DNA of 59,073 nucleotides from Candidatus Raymondbacteria bacterium RIFOXYA2_FULL_49_16 (GCA_001789205.1 MFYT01000097.1:36549-95621); one strand, 5' to 3'. Positions 31,000-40,067 are shown, counted from the first letter of the stretch. Made by a program: numbers and translations. The notes: generated by a model not told the origin, from the sequence alone.

Positions 31000-31758
31000 T
31001 CATCGTGATCTTCCGTATCCTTGCTTTACGAGATAGGATATGCTTTTTTTCACTGCTTCCCCCATGTCCGTGCCGCACCGGTCCAGCTCTACGACCAGAT
31101 ATTCAAGCGTTGCCGGATCAGCTGCCTCGATAATGGGTTTCCAGTTCATTTTTCCTTCGCCAACAGCGGTCATGGGAAGGTCCCTGTTCAAAGGACCGTC
31201 CTTGATGTGCAGCGTGGGGATACGCGCCTTATATTTTTTGATAAAATCAGACGGTTCCTGGCCAGCCACTTTTACCCAGTACGTATCGACCTGCAGAAAC
31301 ATGGAGGGCGCATTTTCTGCAACCACTTCCATCGGCAGCTTGCCGTTGAAATTCTTGTCGAATTCCCACCAGTGGTTGTGATACCCGAACGTAAGCCCCT
31401 CTTTTTTGAGCATTTGGGCCGCATTTTCGAGCAATGCGGCTGTCTTTTTGCATTCTTCCTCAGAGGCAAAGAAGGCATCTCCCCGGCCGCAGATATGACG
31501 CGTGAATCCTAGCGTATGCGCGGCCTCTGCAATATCCCTGATGTTGCTTTCATCCGGAAGCGCGCCATGCGTGGACGACGCTTTAAGTGAAAGGGTGTCG
31601 AGAATTTTGCGCAATTCTTTTAATGGCACATTATGATACCCTGCGAATTCAACTGCAACGAACCCCATGCTTGCGATTTTTTTCAGTGTTGCGGGAAAAT
31701 CGAGTTTTGCCTCTTCGCGCACAGAATAGAGCTGGACCGATGTTGGGTACGATTTCAT
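31000..31758 (-). CDS. Xylose-isomerase-like TIM-barrel sugar isomerase/epimerase (copy 1)
   Basis: A 252-residue protein; the ATG at 31758 has GGAAG eight bases upstream and starts MKSYPTSVQLYSVREEA, the typical N-terminus of this isomerase/epimerase family. Later motifs are VAVEFAGYH, FGYHNHWWEF, LQVDTYWVKVAG, TLHIKDG and EYLVVELDRCG, giving the metal-type E, D, H and E residues. A longer open frame to 32169 exists but overlaps another gene wholly. It is one base from the oxidoreductase before it, so the two are tightly coupled. Substrate unknown. Confidence 0.9.
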   Translation of the reverse strand: MKSYPTSVQLYSVREEAKLDFPATLKKIASMGFVAVEFAGYHNVPLKELRKILDTLSLKASSTHGALPDESNIRDIAEAAHTLGFTRHICGRGDAFFASEEECKKTAALLENAAQMLKKEGLTFGYHNHWWEFDKNFNGKLPMEVVAENAPSMFLQVDTYWVKVAGQEPSDFIKKYKARIPTLHIKDGPLNRDLPMTAVGEGKMNWKPIIEAADPATLEYLVVELDRCGTDMGEAVKKSISYLVKQGYGRSR

Positions 31759-31759
31759 G

Positions 31760-32842
31760 TTATCTTCCTTTCCTTGGTGTAAGAGCAGCCGGTTTTTCGC
31801 AGATACTTTGTATGCGTATGTGCCTGCCTTTGGCCGAGGCTGCGTGGAACGCATGCATGACCTCGAGCACATGGCAGGCCATTTCTCCATTGGCCCTGTG
31901 TTTTCCGCCAGAGACAAGCGCCCGTGCCATGTCTGAAACCCCAAGGCCGCGAGAATTGGCAGCATAGGCATGGGTAAGCCCGATCTTTTTTTCTTTCCGG
32001 TCAGGGGTGATGAGGGTGACAGGACCGTCAAAAGTATTCGGGTCGGGCACGCGGAGCGTGCCTTTTGTCCCGTATATTTCAATGCGCGGCAGCTGGGTGG
32101 GCCATACATCAAAGCTGGTGATGATGGTTGCCACAGCGCCCTGTTTGAAGTCCATGATCCCGGCCGCATGCGTGGGCACTTCTACTCTTATCTTCTTCCC
32201 GTACTGGGGTTTGCTGGTAATGGTTCGGGTGGGAAACATGATCTGCGATGAGCTGGTGACCCGTGCAACAGGGCCAAGCAGGGAGACAAGCGCGGTCACA
32301 TAATAGGGGCCCATATCGAGCATGGGGCCGCCGCCTCTTTTATAGTAGAATTCAGGCGCCGGGTGCCAGCTTTCATGGCCATGGCACATCATGAAGGCGG
32401 TAGCGGCAACAGGTTTGCCGATAATACCTTTGTCCATGAGCCTGCGGCAGGTTTGCAACCCTGCGCCCATGAAGGTGTCGGGAGCGCAGCCAACAAGGAC
32501 CTTTTTCTTTTTTGCCAATGCCAGCAGTTTTTTCGCATCGGCCAGGTCTATTGTCAGCGGCTTTTCATTGTATACAGACTTGCCGGCAGCCACTGCTTTG
32601 AACGCGATCTCGGCATGCGCTTTGGGAATGGTCAGGTTCAGGATGATTTTTATTTCCGGGTCTGCCAGAAGTTCTTTTACCGTGCAGGCTTTTGCGATTT
32701 TGTATTGTGCTGCCTTTGCCTGCGCGCGTTCGAGCACCAGGTCAGCGCACGCAGCCACTTCAGTGTTCGCGAATTTTTTAAGGTTCTGGAAATAGATGTC
32801 GCAGATATTTCCGCAGCCGATGATGCCGATCTTGATTTTCAT
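31760..32842 (-). CDS. Gfo/Idh/MocA-family sugar oxidoreductase (copy 2)
   Basis: A 360-residue enzyme, close paralogue of the one at 29734. It has KIGIIGCGNICDIYF, VYNEKPLTIDLADA (NEKP in place of SEKP), CAPDTFMGAGLQTCRR and MCHGHESWHP with DMGPYYVTAL. GGAG lies eight bases before the ATG, and a palindromic repeat sits between that site and the stop of the ThuA-like gene. It is followed by a TIM-barrel gene one base away. Substrate unknown. Confidence 0.9.
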   Translation of the reverse strand: MKIKIGIIGCGNICDIYFQNLKKFANTEVAACADLVLERAQAKAAQYKIAKACTVKELLADPEIKIILNLTIPKAHAEIAFKAVAAGKSVYNEKPLTIDLADAKKLLALAKKKKVLVGCAPDTFMGAGLQTCRRLMDKGIIGKPVAATAFMMCHGHESWHPAPEFYYKRGGGPMLDMGPYYVTALVSLLGPVARVTSSSQIMFPTRTITSKPQYGKKIRVEVPTHAAGIMDFKQGAVATIITSFDVWPTQLPRIEIYGTKGTLRVPDPNTFDGPVTLITPDRKEKKIGLTHAYAANSRGLGVSDMARALVSGGKHRANGEMACHVLEVMHAFHAASAKGRHIRIQSICEKPAALTPRKGR

Positions 32843-32859
32843 GGTTATCTCCTGTGTTG

Positions 32860-32880
32860 GGGCGACCCGCCGGGTCGCCC
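32860..32880. repeat. REP-like palindrome, GTCGCCC type (site 3)
   Basis: A perfect 10-base inverted repeat (GGGCGACCCG, 32860-32869, with CGGGTCGCCC, 32871-32880) around one base, followed by TTACGG. Site 1 reads GGGTGACCCG then the same right arm and TTACG. It lies 18 bases upstream of the oxidoreductase ATG at 32842 and 7 bases after the end of the ThuA-like gene. Confidence 0.8.
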
Positions 32881-32887
32881 TTACGGA

Positions 32888-33541
32888 TTATTTGCTTGCC
32901 CAGAGCATGCCGCGCTGGACAATGGTCTTCACTTCAGGTACGTTGAAATCCTTTGCCACATGACCGAGCGCAGTGTAGAAAACCCGGCCCTTCCAATAGG
33001 GCCTTTTCCAGACCATGGGCATGACCGTGCCTTTGATCCAGGAAATGTCCTCGTATTCCCCGCTGAACGTTGTTGTGGCAAGCACTTCATTTGAAGGGTC
33101 CACATGCATGAAGTACTGTTCGCTGGTCATGGAAAAATCCTTGAGTCCCTGCACGATCGGATCTGTTGGTTTTTTAATATTGACCATGTACTGTGCCTCA
33201 TCTCCACCCGGATGCGCAATCCACTGGCCGCCTACCATGAACTGATATTTAGTGTTGTTCCGGAAAGAGTCACCCATGCCGCCGTGCCAGCCGGCAATGC
33301 CGACGCCGGATTTGACCGCAGAGAGCAGGCCTTGTTCCTGTTCTTTAGTGATGGTACCCATGGTCCATGCCGGGACAATGAGATCTAACGCCATCATTTT
33401 TTCCGTGTTCAGATATACATCGAGATTGTCAAAGACCTCGACCTGATATCCTTTTTCCTTCAAGAACGGCTCAAAAATGTCAACGCACTGTTTGGGTTCG
33501 TGTCCGTCCCAACCGCCCCAAACCATGATGGCTTTTTTCAT
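32888..33541 (-). CDS. ThuA-like protein, glutamine-amidotransferase fold (copy 2)
   Basis: A 217-residue protein of the ThuA-like family, which has a class I glutamine-amidotransferase-like fold and is linked to trehalose use and 3-keto sugar metabolism. Motifs are [67 protein letters not shown] and [13 protein letters not shown]. It is a different branch from the ThuA protein at 34605. It starts 14 bases after the oxidoreductase at 33556 and precedes the copy 2 oxidoreductase across a repeat-bearing spacer. Confidence 0.82.
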   Translation of the reverse strand: MKKAIMVWGGWDGHEPKQCVDIFEPFLKEKGYQVEVFDNLDVYLNTEKMMALDLIVPAWTMGTITKEQEQGLLSAVKSGVGIAGWHGGMGDSFRNNTKYQFMVGGQWIAHPGGDEAQYMVNIKKPTDPIVQGLKDFSMTSEQYFMHVDPSNEVLATTTFSGEYEDISWIKGTVMPMVWKRPYWKGRVFYTALGHVAKDFNVPEVKTIVQRGMLWASK

Positions 33542-33555
33542 GGCGCTCCTTTTTG

Positions 33556-34608
33556 TTATAGTGTAACTTTGACTGGTCTTCCTGTCGTGTCTGAAAGCAC
33601 GCTGTAGTGCTGGTATGCCTGGACTTTTACCCCATTGGCAAAATCAGACGGGTCGTTTTTCTTTGTACGTATGGATGTGACAAAGCGTTCCCACATAGTG
33701 GGCGTACGGGCGCATTTCACTGTTGTCCAAAGACCTTTTTTCATAGCAGCCGCTCCTCTGACCACCTGGAATTCATCGGCTGCGCGGTCAAGGTCTATTT
33801 CGACCGCGCCTTTGTCGCCATAAACCCTTACTCTGATGCTGTTCATATGGCCGGTTGCCCACCGTGTTGAGTGGATTGAGCCGATGGCGCCATTTTTAAA
33901 CCGCACTGTTGATACAAAACTGTCATTCGCGTCTAGCAGATAGGGCCCGATTTTACCGCCTTTGTCGAACGTTTTCAGGGTACAGGCGATTTCACTGATG
34001 TCGCCGCACAACAGGAGCGCGGTATCGTATATGTGGCACCCGAGGTCGCCCAGCACGCCCGCGCTGCCGTGTTTTGTGGAGAGCCGCCAGGTCCAGGCTG
34101 GGATTGTGCGCCAGTCGCCCCAGGCGGGTTGTGAAAGCCAGCTTTGCAAATAGCTTGCCTCAACGTGCATAATGCGGCCAATGTTGCCCTTTGCAATGTA
34201 CGCTGCCGCTCCCTGGACCGCGGTCACTCCCCGGCGGGTGAAGTCGACCATGTTGATGACGCCTGTTTTTTTCGCCACAGCGAGCATTTTTTTTGCGTCA
34301 GCAAGGGTTGTGGCCAGGGGCTTTTCGCAGAGAATGGCAATGCCTTTTTTCATGGCAGCGATGGAAATAGGCGCGTGCATGGAATCCACCGCGACATTGG
34401 ATATACCGTGCAGCTTTTCCTTCTCAAACATGGTTTTATAGCCGGTATATACACGGGGAATGGACCATTTTTCAGCAAAGGCGGCTGCCCGGTCCTTGTT
34501 GATATCGCAGCATGCGACCAGCGCAACGCCGGACATGTTTGTATAGGCCCTGGCATGCGCGTTTGCCCACCCGCCTGTGCCGATGATGCCCAGGTGTATA
34601 GGTTTCAT
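33556..34608 (-). CDS. Gfo/Idh/MocA-family sugar oxidoreductase, ThuB-like position (copy 1)
   Basis: A 350-residue enzyme with [34 protein letters not shown] (EKP motif) and [19 protein letters not shown] in the C-terminal domain, which supplies the D-x-x-x-H type catalytic pair. Its ATG overlaps the ThuA stop by 4 bases. In Sinorhizobium the ThuA-ThuB pair makes 3-keto derivatives of trehalose and related disaccharides, and this gene has the place and length of ThuB; actual identity was not tested. Confidence 0.88.
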   Translation of the reverse strand: MKPIHLGIIGTGGWANAHARAYTNMSGVALVACCDINKDRAAAFAEKWSIPRVYTGYKTMFEKEKLHGISNVAVDSMHAPISIAAMKKGIAILCEKPLATTLADAKKMLAVAKKTGVINMVDFTRRGVTAVQGAAAYIAKGNIGRIMHVEASYLQSWLSQPAWGDWRTIPAWTWRLSTKHGSAGVLGDLGCHIYDTALLLCGDISEIACTLKTFDKGGKIGPYLLDANDSFVSTVRFKNGAIGSIHSTRWATGHMNSIRVRVYGDKGAVEIDLDRAADEFQVVRGAAAMKKGLWTTVKCARTPTMWERFVTSIRTKKNDPSDFANGVKVQAYQHYSVLSDTTGRPVKVTL

Positions 34609-35354
34609 ATGGGTTTCCTTTTTGTTATGGGCGCCAGAGGGGTTTTCTGGTTGGGGACGTCATTGGTGGAGAGCCGTATTGGCGAATATGCCCAGCGCGC
34701 GCTGTTCGCGAGTATACGCAGTATGGTTTTGTCATAGAAGATGGGATAGGTCTCGTGGCCAGGGCTGAAGTAGAAGATTTTCCCATTGCCGCGTTTGAAC
34801 GTGCAGCCGGAACGGAAGACATTGCCGCCTTCGTACCAGGATACAAAGAGGAGCTGGTCGGGTTCGGGAATGTCGAACCGTTCACCGTACATTTCAGACC
34901 CGGGGAGTTCAAAGGATCCGGCAATGCCCTGGGCAATGGGATGGCTTGGCGCAATGTTCCAGACAATCTCCCGTTCGTCGGCCACGCGCCAGGTAAGTGA
35001 GCAGTTGGTTCCCATGAGGCGCCTGAATATCTTTGAAAAATGGCCGGAATGGAGCACTACAAGGCCCATGCCGTCGAGTATCTTCTGGTGGATCCTTTTT
35101 ACGATTTCATCGTCCACCTGGCCGTGCGCCATATGGCCCCACCAGAACAGAACATCCGTATTTTTCAGGACCTTTTCTGTGAGGCCGTGTTCAGGCTGTT
35201 CCAGAGTGGCAGTCTGTATAATAAACCCCATCTCTTTCTTTAGCCCCTGCGCAATGGCGTTGTGGATTCCATCCGGGTAGACTTTTTTTACCGCAGCGTC
35301 ATTTTTTTCATGCACGAATTCGTTCCAGATCGTGACCCTGATTTTTTTTACCAT
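34605..35354 (-). CDS. thuA: Trehalose-utilisation protein ThuA
   Basis: A 249-residue ThuA-family protein. [26 protein letters not shown] (read in two pieces: [24 protein letters not shown]) is highly typical, as are [36 protein letters not shown]-type region and [13 protein letters not shown]. ThuA works with an oxidoreductase in conversion of trehalose and similar glucosides to 3-keto compounds. It is the first structural gene behind the LacI regulator, 17 bases downstream, and overlaps the ThuB-like gene. Confidence 0.9.
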   Translation of the reverse strand: MVKKIRVTIWNEFVHEKNDAAVKKVYPDGIHNAIAQGLKKEMGFIIQTATLEQPEHGLTEKVLKNTDVLFWWGHMAHGQVDDEIVKRIHQKILDGMGLVVLHSGHFSKIFRRLMGTNCSLTWRVADEREIVWNIAPSHPIAQGIAGSFELPGSEMYGERFDIPEPDQLLFVSWYEGGNVFRSGCTFKRGNGKIFYFSPGHETYPIFYDKTILRILANSARWAYSPIRLSTNDVPNQKTPLAPITKRKPI

Positions 35355-35371
35355 ATCACAAGCTCCTTTGT

Positions 35372-36394
35372 TTATCCGTGCGGTTTGCCTGTTGATTGCC
35401 GTATGATGAACCCGGTATCGAGGCGTATCTGACGCGGGTCATTGGTCCTGGTTTCAAGCGTGTCGATGAGAAGCTGTGACGCGGCCTTTCCTGTTTCGTC
35501 CACGGGGTTGTCGATGGTGGTAAGGGCCGGGTGCACATAGGCCGCAGGGTCGAGGTCATCAAACCCAATGACACTCACTTTGTCCGGAATAGCGATGGCA
35601 TGATCGCGGCAGTATTCGAGTACGCCCAGGGCCTCCCTGTCAGAGGAGGTCATGATCGCCGTGACCGGCGCTCCCTGGAGCAGCTTGCCCGCGCAATAAT
35701 ATCCCGATGTTTTTGAAAAATTTCCCACCTCAACCTGCGTTGTGACCTTGAACTTTTCCGCGAGTGTTTTAAACGCTTCAAGCCGGTCAATCGCATTATA
35801 ATAATGCATGTCGCCTGAGATGTAGCCAATGGTCGTATGGCCAAGGGAGATCAGGTGCTCGAAAGCCGCGGTCATGCCGGGCAGCGGGTTGTTATCAACG
35901 CTGGAAAACCCCTTGCCATAGCTGTTTATCAGCACAAAAGGGACATTGTTTTTTTTTAGTTCCGGTATGCGGAGGTCATTGATTTTATTGATGGCAAGCA
36001 GCAGGCCATCGACCTCTTTGCTCTGCACTATTTTTGAAAGGTCTTTGTAGGTGTCGCCCGTCGTATCTACAATAATGGTAATGGAATAGCCTTTTTCTTC
36101 GGCGCCTGTCACAAGTCCGTTGAGCAATGCTGGAAAGTATGATCTGGAGAATGGAGGTATTGATTTATAGTAGGGAACTACAAAACCGAGCCTGAGCGTC
36201 TTTTGCCGCGCCAGGAGCGATGCTTGTCTGTTTGGCGTATAGGCCATCTTCTCAGCGATCGCCCTGATTCTTTCCCGCGTGGGTTCTGAGATGAGCGGTG
36301 AACCGGAAAGGGCCCGGGAAACCGTGGAAGCGGATACCCCTGCCTTTTTTGCCACCAGTACTCTGTTTGCGCTCGCGTGCGATAGCTTTATCAT
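35372..36394 (-). CDS. LacI-family transcriptional regulator
   Basis: The N-terminal HTH ([20 protein letters not shown], in pieces [10 protein letters not shown] and TVSRALSGS) plus hinge helix ([20 protein letters not shown]) are classic LacI, followed by the periplasmic-binding-protein-like effector domain ([56 protein letters not shown]). The 340 residues are normal. It is first in the minus-strand sugar operon, 17 bases before thuA. Its own promoter (36439-36467) and an operator-like palindrome over the start site (36422-36437) suggest autoregulation and control of the whole operon. Effector unknown. Confidence 0.93.
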   Translation of the reverse strand: MIKLSHASANRVLVAKKAGVSASTVSRALSGSPLISEPTRERIRAIAEKMAYTPNRQASLLARQKTLRLGFVVPYYKSIPPFSRSYFPALLNGLVTGAEEKGYSITIIVDTTGDTYKDLSKIVQSKEVDGLLLAINKINDLRIPELKKNNVPFVLINSYGKGFSSVDNNPLPGMTAAFEHLISLGHTTIGYISGDMHYYNAIDRLEAFKTLAEKFKVTTQVEVGNFSKTSGYYCAGKLLQGAPVTAIMTSSDREALGVLEYCRDHAIAIPDKVSVIGFDDLDPAAYVHPALTTIDNPVDETGKAASQLLIDTLETRTNDPRQIRLDTGFIIRQSTGKPHG

Positions 36395-36421
36395 AGTAAA
36401 ATAAATAATTTTATTTTATTT

Positions 36422-36437
36422 ATGCACCCGTGTGCAT
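36422..36437. promoter_or_regulatory. LacI-type operator palindrome over the lacI start site
   Basis: ATGCACCCGTGTGCAT is symmetric at 14 of 16 positions around a central CG, the hallmark of LacI-family operators. It begins just past the predicted -10 box and covers the expected transcription start about 28-43 bases before the lacI ATG. Confidence 0.7.
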
Positions 36438-36438
36438 T

Positions 36439-36467
36439 AATATAAACATTTTACGGGAAAAAAGCAA
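36439..36467 (-). promoter_or_regulatory. Predicted promoter of the lacI-thuA-oxidoreductase operon
   Basis: On the minus strand TTGCTT (36467-36462) and TATATT (36444-36439) are 17 bases apart. The -35 box lies inside the terminator hairpin of the upstream otsAB gene, and the operator follows the -10 box at once. Confidence 0.6.
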
Positions 36468-36480
36468 TAGGCTTTTTTCC
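36456..36480 (-). terminator. Terminator-like hairpin after otsAB
   Basis: A perfect 10-base stem (36456-36465 with 36471-36480) and a 5-base loop lie 10 bases after the otsAB stop on the minus strand. Six Ts are inside the 3-prime arm rather than after it, so termination efficiency is uncertain. It suggests that otsAB is a separate transcript from the lacI operon. Confidence 0.45.
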
Positions 36481-36490
36481 TGGACGTTTT

Positions 36491-38710
36491 TTAGGAGGTG
36501 ATGAGTTTATCGAGAAGCGTATGCACTTCCTGCTGACTTTTGAGGTTATATTTTGCCCTGGTGGTTTTGAGGCCAATCTTGATAGTATGCGCTTCAGCCG
36601 GAAGCGCCCTGAACAGGTCCTCGTCTGTCTTATCGTCGCCCAAAGCCAGAATGAAGTCCGGTGTTTGGGCTGTTAGAAATCGCGAGGCAGCAACGCCTTT
36701 GTCGTAACCCGCGCGTTTGATCTCAATGACCTTTTCCCCTTCGAGAACTTGCAGCCTGTTTTCCGGTACAATCAGGGTCCGCAACTCCTCGGTAAGTTCT
36801 TTCGCCTTTATCGCGGCGATCTCCTGAGGCGAGTTGCGGAAGTGCCATGCCAGGGAAAAGGCCTTTTCCTCGACAAAGGAGCCGCTGCAACGGTGATAAT
36901 AGCGCTGCAGCACGGGCGCAATGGCTTTTTTCCACTCAGCGTCAGGATCGAGTTCGCATGCCCATTCAGCGCCTGGCGCTTTGGTAAAGGCGCCATGCTC
37001 GGCAATGAGGTGTACGGGATAGCCGCTGAACCATTCGTTGAGAAACTCTTTTGATCTGCCGCTGATAATGACCACCGCGTTCGCCGCGGGTGTTGCAAGG
37101 GCCTTGAGCTGGTTGAGCGAATACTCGCTGGGCACCGCGAGTTCGGGGTATTTTGAAAAAGGGACCAGGGTGCCGTCGTAGTCGAGAAAAATGACACGTT
37201 GCCGCGCAGCCGTATAGGCGGCAATGACCCGTTCGCGTATCTCCGTATTCATGATGGTGACTTTGCTCATTTCCTGTTCCTTTTTGGTATCGTCCATACT
37301 GGAGATGAAGTCCTGCGTCCAGGCAAAGACATCGTAGGTTTTTATGCGCTTCTGCATGCGGTCCATGAGCAGTGCGCGCTCTTTTTGCGGCATGGTGAGC
37401 GCGCGGTTGAGGGCCGTGGCCATTTCCTTGCGGTCAGTGGGATTGATAATGAGCGCTTCGCTCAGTTCAGCGGCCGCGCCGGCCATTTCGCTGAGGATGA
37501 GCACGCCCTTGTCATGGCTCTGGCAGGCCACGTATTCCTTTGAAACCAGGTTCATGCCGTCCCGGATGGGGGTGATGAGCGCTACATGGCTGTGCGAGTA
37601 GAGCGCGATGAGTTCGTTGAACGAGAGGGACTTGTACTGGTAAATGATGGGATGCCAGGCAATGGTCCCATATTTGCCGTTGATCCGGCCCACCATGGCT
37701 TCAATGTCCTTTTTCATCTCGTTATATTTTGGTATTTTGTCGCGCGAGGGAACCACAACCATGTTGAAAACCACATCTTCCCGCCACTCGGGGAAATGTT
37801 CAAGAAAATATTCGAACCCTTCGAGCCGGTTCAGGAAGCCCTTGGTGTAATCGAGACGGTCGACCGAGAAAATGAGTTTTTGGTCGCTGAGGATATCCGA
37901 AAGAGACGCCTTTACCTGGTTTACTTCAGTAGAGTTCGCTGCCGCATCGGAGAATTTATCATAATCGATGCTGATGGGAAAGGAATCGAACTTCACGATC
38001 CGGTCGTCCATGAGCACGGTGTTCATGGTAATGTCGTGGTTGAGTATCCGTGAAACGGCCTTCTGGAAGTTTTGGCAATAATCGAAGGTGTGAAATCCCA
38101 CCAGGTCGGCGCCCAGCATTCCCTGCAGAATGGCTTCGCGCCATTGCCGGGGCAGCATGCGGAAAAGCTCAAAGGGCGGAAAGGGGATGTGCAGGAAAAA
38201 GCCGATGTGGGCGTGCGGCCGTTTTTCACGTACCAATCCAGGCACCAAAAAGAGCTGGTAGTCGTGGATCCATATGAAATCATCATCGCGGATTTCCTGC
38301 AGCAGGGCATCTGCGAACAGCGTATTCGCTTTGACATAGCTTTCGTACGAGGTTTCGGAAAAAATGGCAAACGAGGGGAAGGAATGAAAGAGCGGCCAGA
38401 TAAGGTTGTTACTGAAGCCGTTATAGAACCGGTCGTTTATAACAGGCGGGATATCGACCGGGACAATGGTGCACTCGCTTTGCCCGCGATTCATCAGTTC
38501 CAGGTCTTTGGGTGAAAGCTTGTCCACGCCCGCCCAGATAAGACTGGAAAAGGGCGATGATGCGTTGTCTCCCTCTCTGTGTTTGACAAGGGAAAGCATG
38601 GCCGACACCAGACCGCCCGTGTTTTGGACAACACGGTCTCCCTCAATGTCATGCTCTATGCCATAGGGCAGCCTGTATGAGGCAACGACGATTCGGGAGT
38701 ATCGAGTCAT
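36491..38710 (-). CDS. otsAB: Bifunctional trehalose-6-phosphate synthase/phosphatase (OtsA-OtsB fusion)
   Basis: A 739-residue two-domain enzyme that makes trehalose from UDP-glucose and glucose-6-phosphate. Residues 1-480 are a GT20 synthase: VVQNTGGLVSAM, WIHDYQLFLVPG, FFLHIPFPP, DRLDYTKGF and RDGMNLVSKEYVA. Residues ~500-739 are a HAD phosphatase: FLDYDGTLVPF (motif I), IISGRS, GDDKTDEDLF (metal motif). The ATG at 38710 has GGAG 11 bases upstream; the longer TTG start at 38749 is less likely. It ends 97 bases before lacI, and a terminator-like hairpin follows. Making trehalose beside a ThuA-type locus is suggestive, but trehalose need not be the locus substrate. Confidence 0.94.
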   Translation of the reverse strand: MTRYSRIVVASYRLPYGIEHDIEGDRVVQNTGGLVSAMLSLVKHREGDNASSPFSSLIWAGVDKLSPKDLELMNRGQSECTIVPVDIPPVINDRFYNGFSNNLIWPLFHSFPSFAIFSETSYESYVKANTLFADALLQEIRDDDFIWIHDYQLFLVPGLVREKRPHAHIGFFLHIPFPPFELFRMLPRQWREAILQGMLGADLVGFHTFDYCQNFQKAVSRILNHDITMNTVLMDDRIVKFDSFPISIDYDKFSDAAANSTEVNQVKASLSDILSDQKLIFSVDRLDYTKGFLNRLEGFEYFLEHFPEWREDVVFNMVVVPSRDKIPKYNEMKKDIEAMVGRINGKYGTIAWHPIIYQYKSLSFNELIALYSHSHVALITPIRDGMNLVSKEYVACQSHDKGVLILSEMAGAAAELSEALIINPTDRKEMATALNRALTMPQKERALLMDRMQKRIKTYDVFAWTQDFISSMDDTKKEQEMSKVTIMNTEIRERVIAAYTAARQRVIFLDYDGTLVPFSKYPELAVPSEYSLNQLKALATPAANAVVIISGRSKEFLNEWFSGYPVHLIAEHGAFTKAPGAEWACELDPDAEWKKAIAPVLQRYYHRCSGSFVEEKAFSLAWHFRNSPQEIAAIKAKELTEELRTLIVPENRLQVLEGEKVIEIKRAGYDKGVAASRFLTAQTPDFILALGDDKTDEDLFRALPAEAHTIKIGLKTTRAKYNLKSQQEVHTLLDKLITS

Positions 38711-38849
38711 GCGGGGGTTTACTCCATAGGGAAGAGGGTTGTCTGACAATATAAAATAAATATCCGGTAAAGGGAATGTTTAAAGCAATTTATACGTAAG
38801 GACAAGGGAAATTTTACTTAATTAAGCCGAAACAAGGCCAATAATTATC

Positions 38850-38878
38850 TTGAAAACCGGCCATATATATGGTATATT
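38850..38878 (+). promoter_or_regulatory. Predicted promoter of the DegT-oxidoreductase-OPT genes, with palindrome in the spacer
   Basis: TTGAAA (38850-38855) and TATATT (38873-38878) are 17 bases apart. The spacer ends in a perfect 12-base palindrome, CCATATATATGG (38861-38872), a possible operator. The leader is about 58 bases. Confidence 0.6.
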
Positions 38879-38942
38879 TTTCCTCTTTCAAAATGATGAA
38901 AAATTGAACGTTAAATCAATTAACTCTTAAATGGAGGACGCA

Positions 38943-40067
38943 ATGGCAGTTTCAAAAGTATCATTCTACGGACATGTACGGCAGTACACCAACATCAAAA
39001 GCGAGATCGACGCCAATATACAGAAAGTACTCATGAGCGGCGAGTATGTGACTGGCCCAATGCTCAAGCAGTTCGAGGCGGAGCTTGCCAAATACGCTGG
39101 CACAAAGTACGCTATTGGCGTGGCAAACGGTACAGACGCGCTCTGGCTCGCTATGATGGCCCTTGGCCTCAAGGCTGGCGACGAAATCATCACCAACGCC
39201 AACACCTTTTTTGCCACAGCCGAAGCCGGCTGGATCACTGGCTGCAAAGTGGTGCTGGTCGACTGCGACGAGAAAACCCGCTGCATCGATATCGCCAAGC
39301 TCAAGGCCGCCATTACCCCAAAGACCAAGGCAATTGTGCCTGTGCATCTGTATGGCCAGTGCGCCCCCATGCGCGAAATCCGGAAAATAGCCGATGAACA
39401 CAAGCTCTTTGTCATAGAAGACAACGCCCAGGCCATCGATGCCCATGGCGACAACTTCAAAATCGGCGAACTGTCCGACGCGGTCTGCACCAGTTTTATC
39501 ATCCAGAAAAACCTGGGTACTTTCGGTGACAGCGGAGCAGTGTACACCAATAATCCCGATATCGACGCGAAGATCAGGAAACTCCGTAACCACGGTTCGG
39601 CCAAACGTAACTGCCATAGCTTTGGTTTCAACAGCCGCCTCGACGACCTCCATGCCGGCATCCTTTCCGCAAAGCTCAAGCACATAACCGCCTGGACCGA
39701 CACCCGCCGCGCCAAGGCAAAACGCTATACCGAAGGTCTCAAAGGCGTGGATTTCATCACCCTGCCAACCGAACTTCCCGGCTATCGCCATGTCTATCAT
39801 CTCTATGTTGTTGAGACCAAGGACACTGCTGATCGCGACAAACTCCTGAAGCATCTGAACGACCATGGCGTTGACGCGAAGACCCATTATTCCATCGCCA
39901 TCCACCAGCAGGAAGGGTATCCGTGGGGCAAGGACGCGGAAATCCGCGGCACACTCGCCAACGTGGAAAAGAACGCGGCTTCCTGTGTTTCTCTCCCTCT
40001 CTATCCGGAGATCACGGACGAAGAGGTTGATTACACCATTCAGATGGTGAAGTCGTACAAAAAGTAA
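38943..40067 (+). CDS. DegT/DnrJ/EryC1/StrS-family PLP sugar aminotransferase
   Basis: A 374-residue fold-type I aminotransferase acting on keto-sugars. The ATG at 38943 has GGAGG six bases upstream. Motifs are VANGTDALWLAMMALGL, NTFFATAEAGWITG, VPVHLYGQCAPM, EDNAQAIDA (PLP ring contacts), and FIIQKNLGTFGDSGAVYT with the Schiff-base lysine in QKNLG. Members make 3- or 4-amino sugars for surface glycans or antibiotics. It forms a pair with the oxidoreductase 31 bases downstream, resembling the dehydrogenase-plus-aminotransferase pairs (NtdC/NtdA, WlbA/WlbE) that make 3-amino sugars; this similarity is in arrangement only. Confidence 0.92.
   Translation: MAVSKVSFYGHVRQYTNIKSEIDANIQKVLMSGEYVTGPMLKQFEAELAKYAGTKYAIGVANGTDALWLAMMALGLKAGDEIITNANTFFATAEAGWITGCKVVLVDCDEKTRCIDIAKLKAAITPKTKAIVPVHLYGQCAPMREIRKIADEHKLFVIEDNAQAIDAHGDNFKIGELSDAVCTSFIIQKNLGTFGDSGAVYTNNPDIDAKIRKLRNHGSAKRNCHSFGFNSRLDDLHAGILSAKLKHITAWTDTRRAKAKRYTEGLKGVDFITLPTELPGYRHVYHLYVVETKDTADRDKLLKHLNDHGVDAKTHYSIAIHQQEGYPWGKDAEIRGTLANVEKNAASCVSLPLYPEITDEEVDYTIQMVKSYKK

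Noticed and set aside
31000-32169. Longer version of the TIM-barrel gene starting at 32169
   Set aside because: It would overlap another gene by about 410 bases; the ATG at 31758 has a ribosome binding site and the family N-terminus.
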